A stretch of DNA of 22,198 nt from JAPUDQ01 sp049291395 (GTDB lineage Bacteria; Patescibacteriota; Saccharimonadia; Saccharimonadales; Saccharimonadaceae): assembly GCA_049291395.1 (NCBI GenBank), contig JBATPJ010000006.1, forward strand, positions 1 through 22,198, written 5' to 3'. Below, one piece after another: positions 22,007 through 22,198 of the stretch. Under the pieces are notes generated by a model, which saw only the letters and a list, made by a program, of their open reading frames with translations, ran no database searches and was not told the origin of the DNA. The stretch's first letter is position 1; every line of letters begins with the position of its first letter. The translations under genes were made by a program, and so were the position numbers.

Positions 22007-22012
22007 ATTCTA
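22007..22012 (-). promoter_or_regulatory. -10 box of trxB
   Basis: TAGAAT on the minus strand, 8 nt before the trxB ATG. No -35 match is found at 17-18 bp. Confidence 0.4.
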
Positions 22013-22049
22013 TCATTTCACTTTATATATGCACTCGGACTTTGCGCTA

Positions 22050-22191
22050 GCCACGGGTGGCGGCCGGCGGGGCGACCCTCAAAATATTTTTGTTCGACAA
22101 AAAATTTTGCGGGGTGGACCGGCCGACAGGACCCGCGGAGAGGGAGAGCACCCGAAATTATTTTCTAAAATAATTTTGAAACGACCGTCGT
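22050..22191. other. GC-rich inverted-repeat region with AT-rich hairpins, possible edge of a structured RNA
   Basis: CGGCCGG (22061-22067) pairs with CCGGCCG (22119-22125) and encloses a long AT hairpin: 22080-22093 with 22097-22109, one bulge, TCG loop. A second AT hairpin pairs AAATTATTTT (22155-22164) with 22167-22176. GCCAC/GTGGC (22050-22061) and ACGAC-C-GTCGT (22181-22191) add to it. AT stems set in a GC-rich frame look like variable arms of a folded RNA. No reading frame of note crosses it, and the window ends before it can be identified. Confidence 0.4.
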
Positions 22192-22198
22192 CAAGCCC

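Overview
The window reads as a compact chromosome segment of a small-genome bacterium, most likely Candidatus Saccharibacteria (TM7) or a related Patescibacteria lineage. This placement is inferred from gene content and style: a gatCAB cluster with a small membrane gene wedged between gatA and gatB, a split transketolase inside a short sugar-phosphate operon, single-digit gaps and ATGA/TAATG overlaps, and small membrane proteins of unknown function. TGA is used as a stop (galU, gatC, uvrB), so the code is standard rather than the UGA=Gly code of Gracilibacteria. No tRNA, rRNA, insertion sequence or CRISPR array was found.

Layout. (1) 145-4913, minus strand: gatC-gatA-HEPN-like membrane protein-gatB-galU, then an 80-aa membrane protein. 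The Gat complex makes Gln-tRNA(Gln)/Asn-tRNA(Asn). (2) 4951-8058, minus: uvrB and a five-helix membrane protein with a pseudopilin-like outer domain. (3) 8118-8801, plus: a LOG-family nucleotide phosphoribohydrolase. (4) 8814-16593, minus: gap-rpiB-membrane protein-rpe-tkt(N)-tkt(C)-pfkB-fba-unknown 397-aa protein. This run links the non-oxidative pentose phosphate pathway to triose phosphates. No transaldolase is present; PfkB plus a class II aldolase could handle sedoheptulose or fructose bisphosphates (inference). (5) 16686-19164: a Rel-type (p)ppGpp enzyme (plus), convergent with ppa-NUDIX (minus). (6) 19165-19441: a divergent intergenic region holding a large inverted-repeat structure. 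(7) 19442-20125, plus: glycerophosphodiester phosphodiesterase. (8) 20122-21049, plus: a self-contained unit with a near-consensus sigma70 promoter, a leader of about 530 nt full of hairpins, a 90-aa Cys-rich orphan protein and a strong terminator. (9) 21048-21998, minus: trxB. The last 150 bases are GC-rich with perfect AT-rich hairpins and may be the edge of another structured RNA.

The most unusual content is unit 8. An 8-bp stem would bury the start codon of the 90-aa gene. Two 10-11 nt segments just upstream of that start duplicate arms of earlier hairpins, which would allow mutually exclusive folds. The other notable points are the 3-way-junction element between ppa and the phosphodiesterase, a pair of complementary heptanucleotide arrays between the two transketolase halves, and a recurring promoter style in which the -10 box lies only 6-9 nt from the start codon (leaderless or nearly leaderless mRNAs). 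All structures were paired by eye and no energy calculation or database search was possible.
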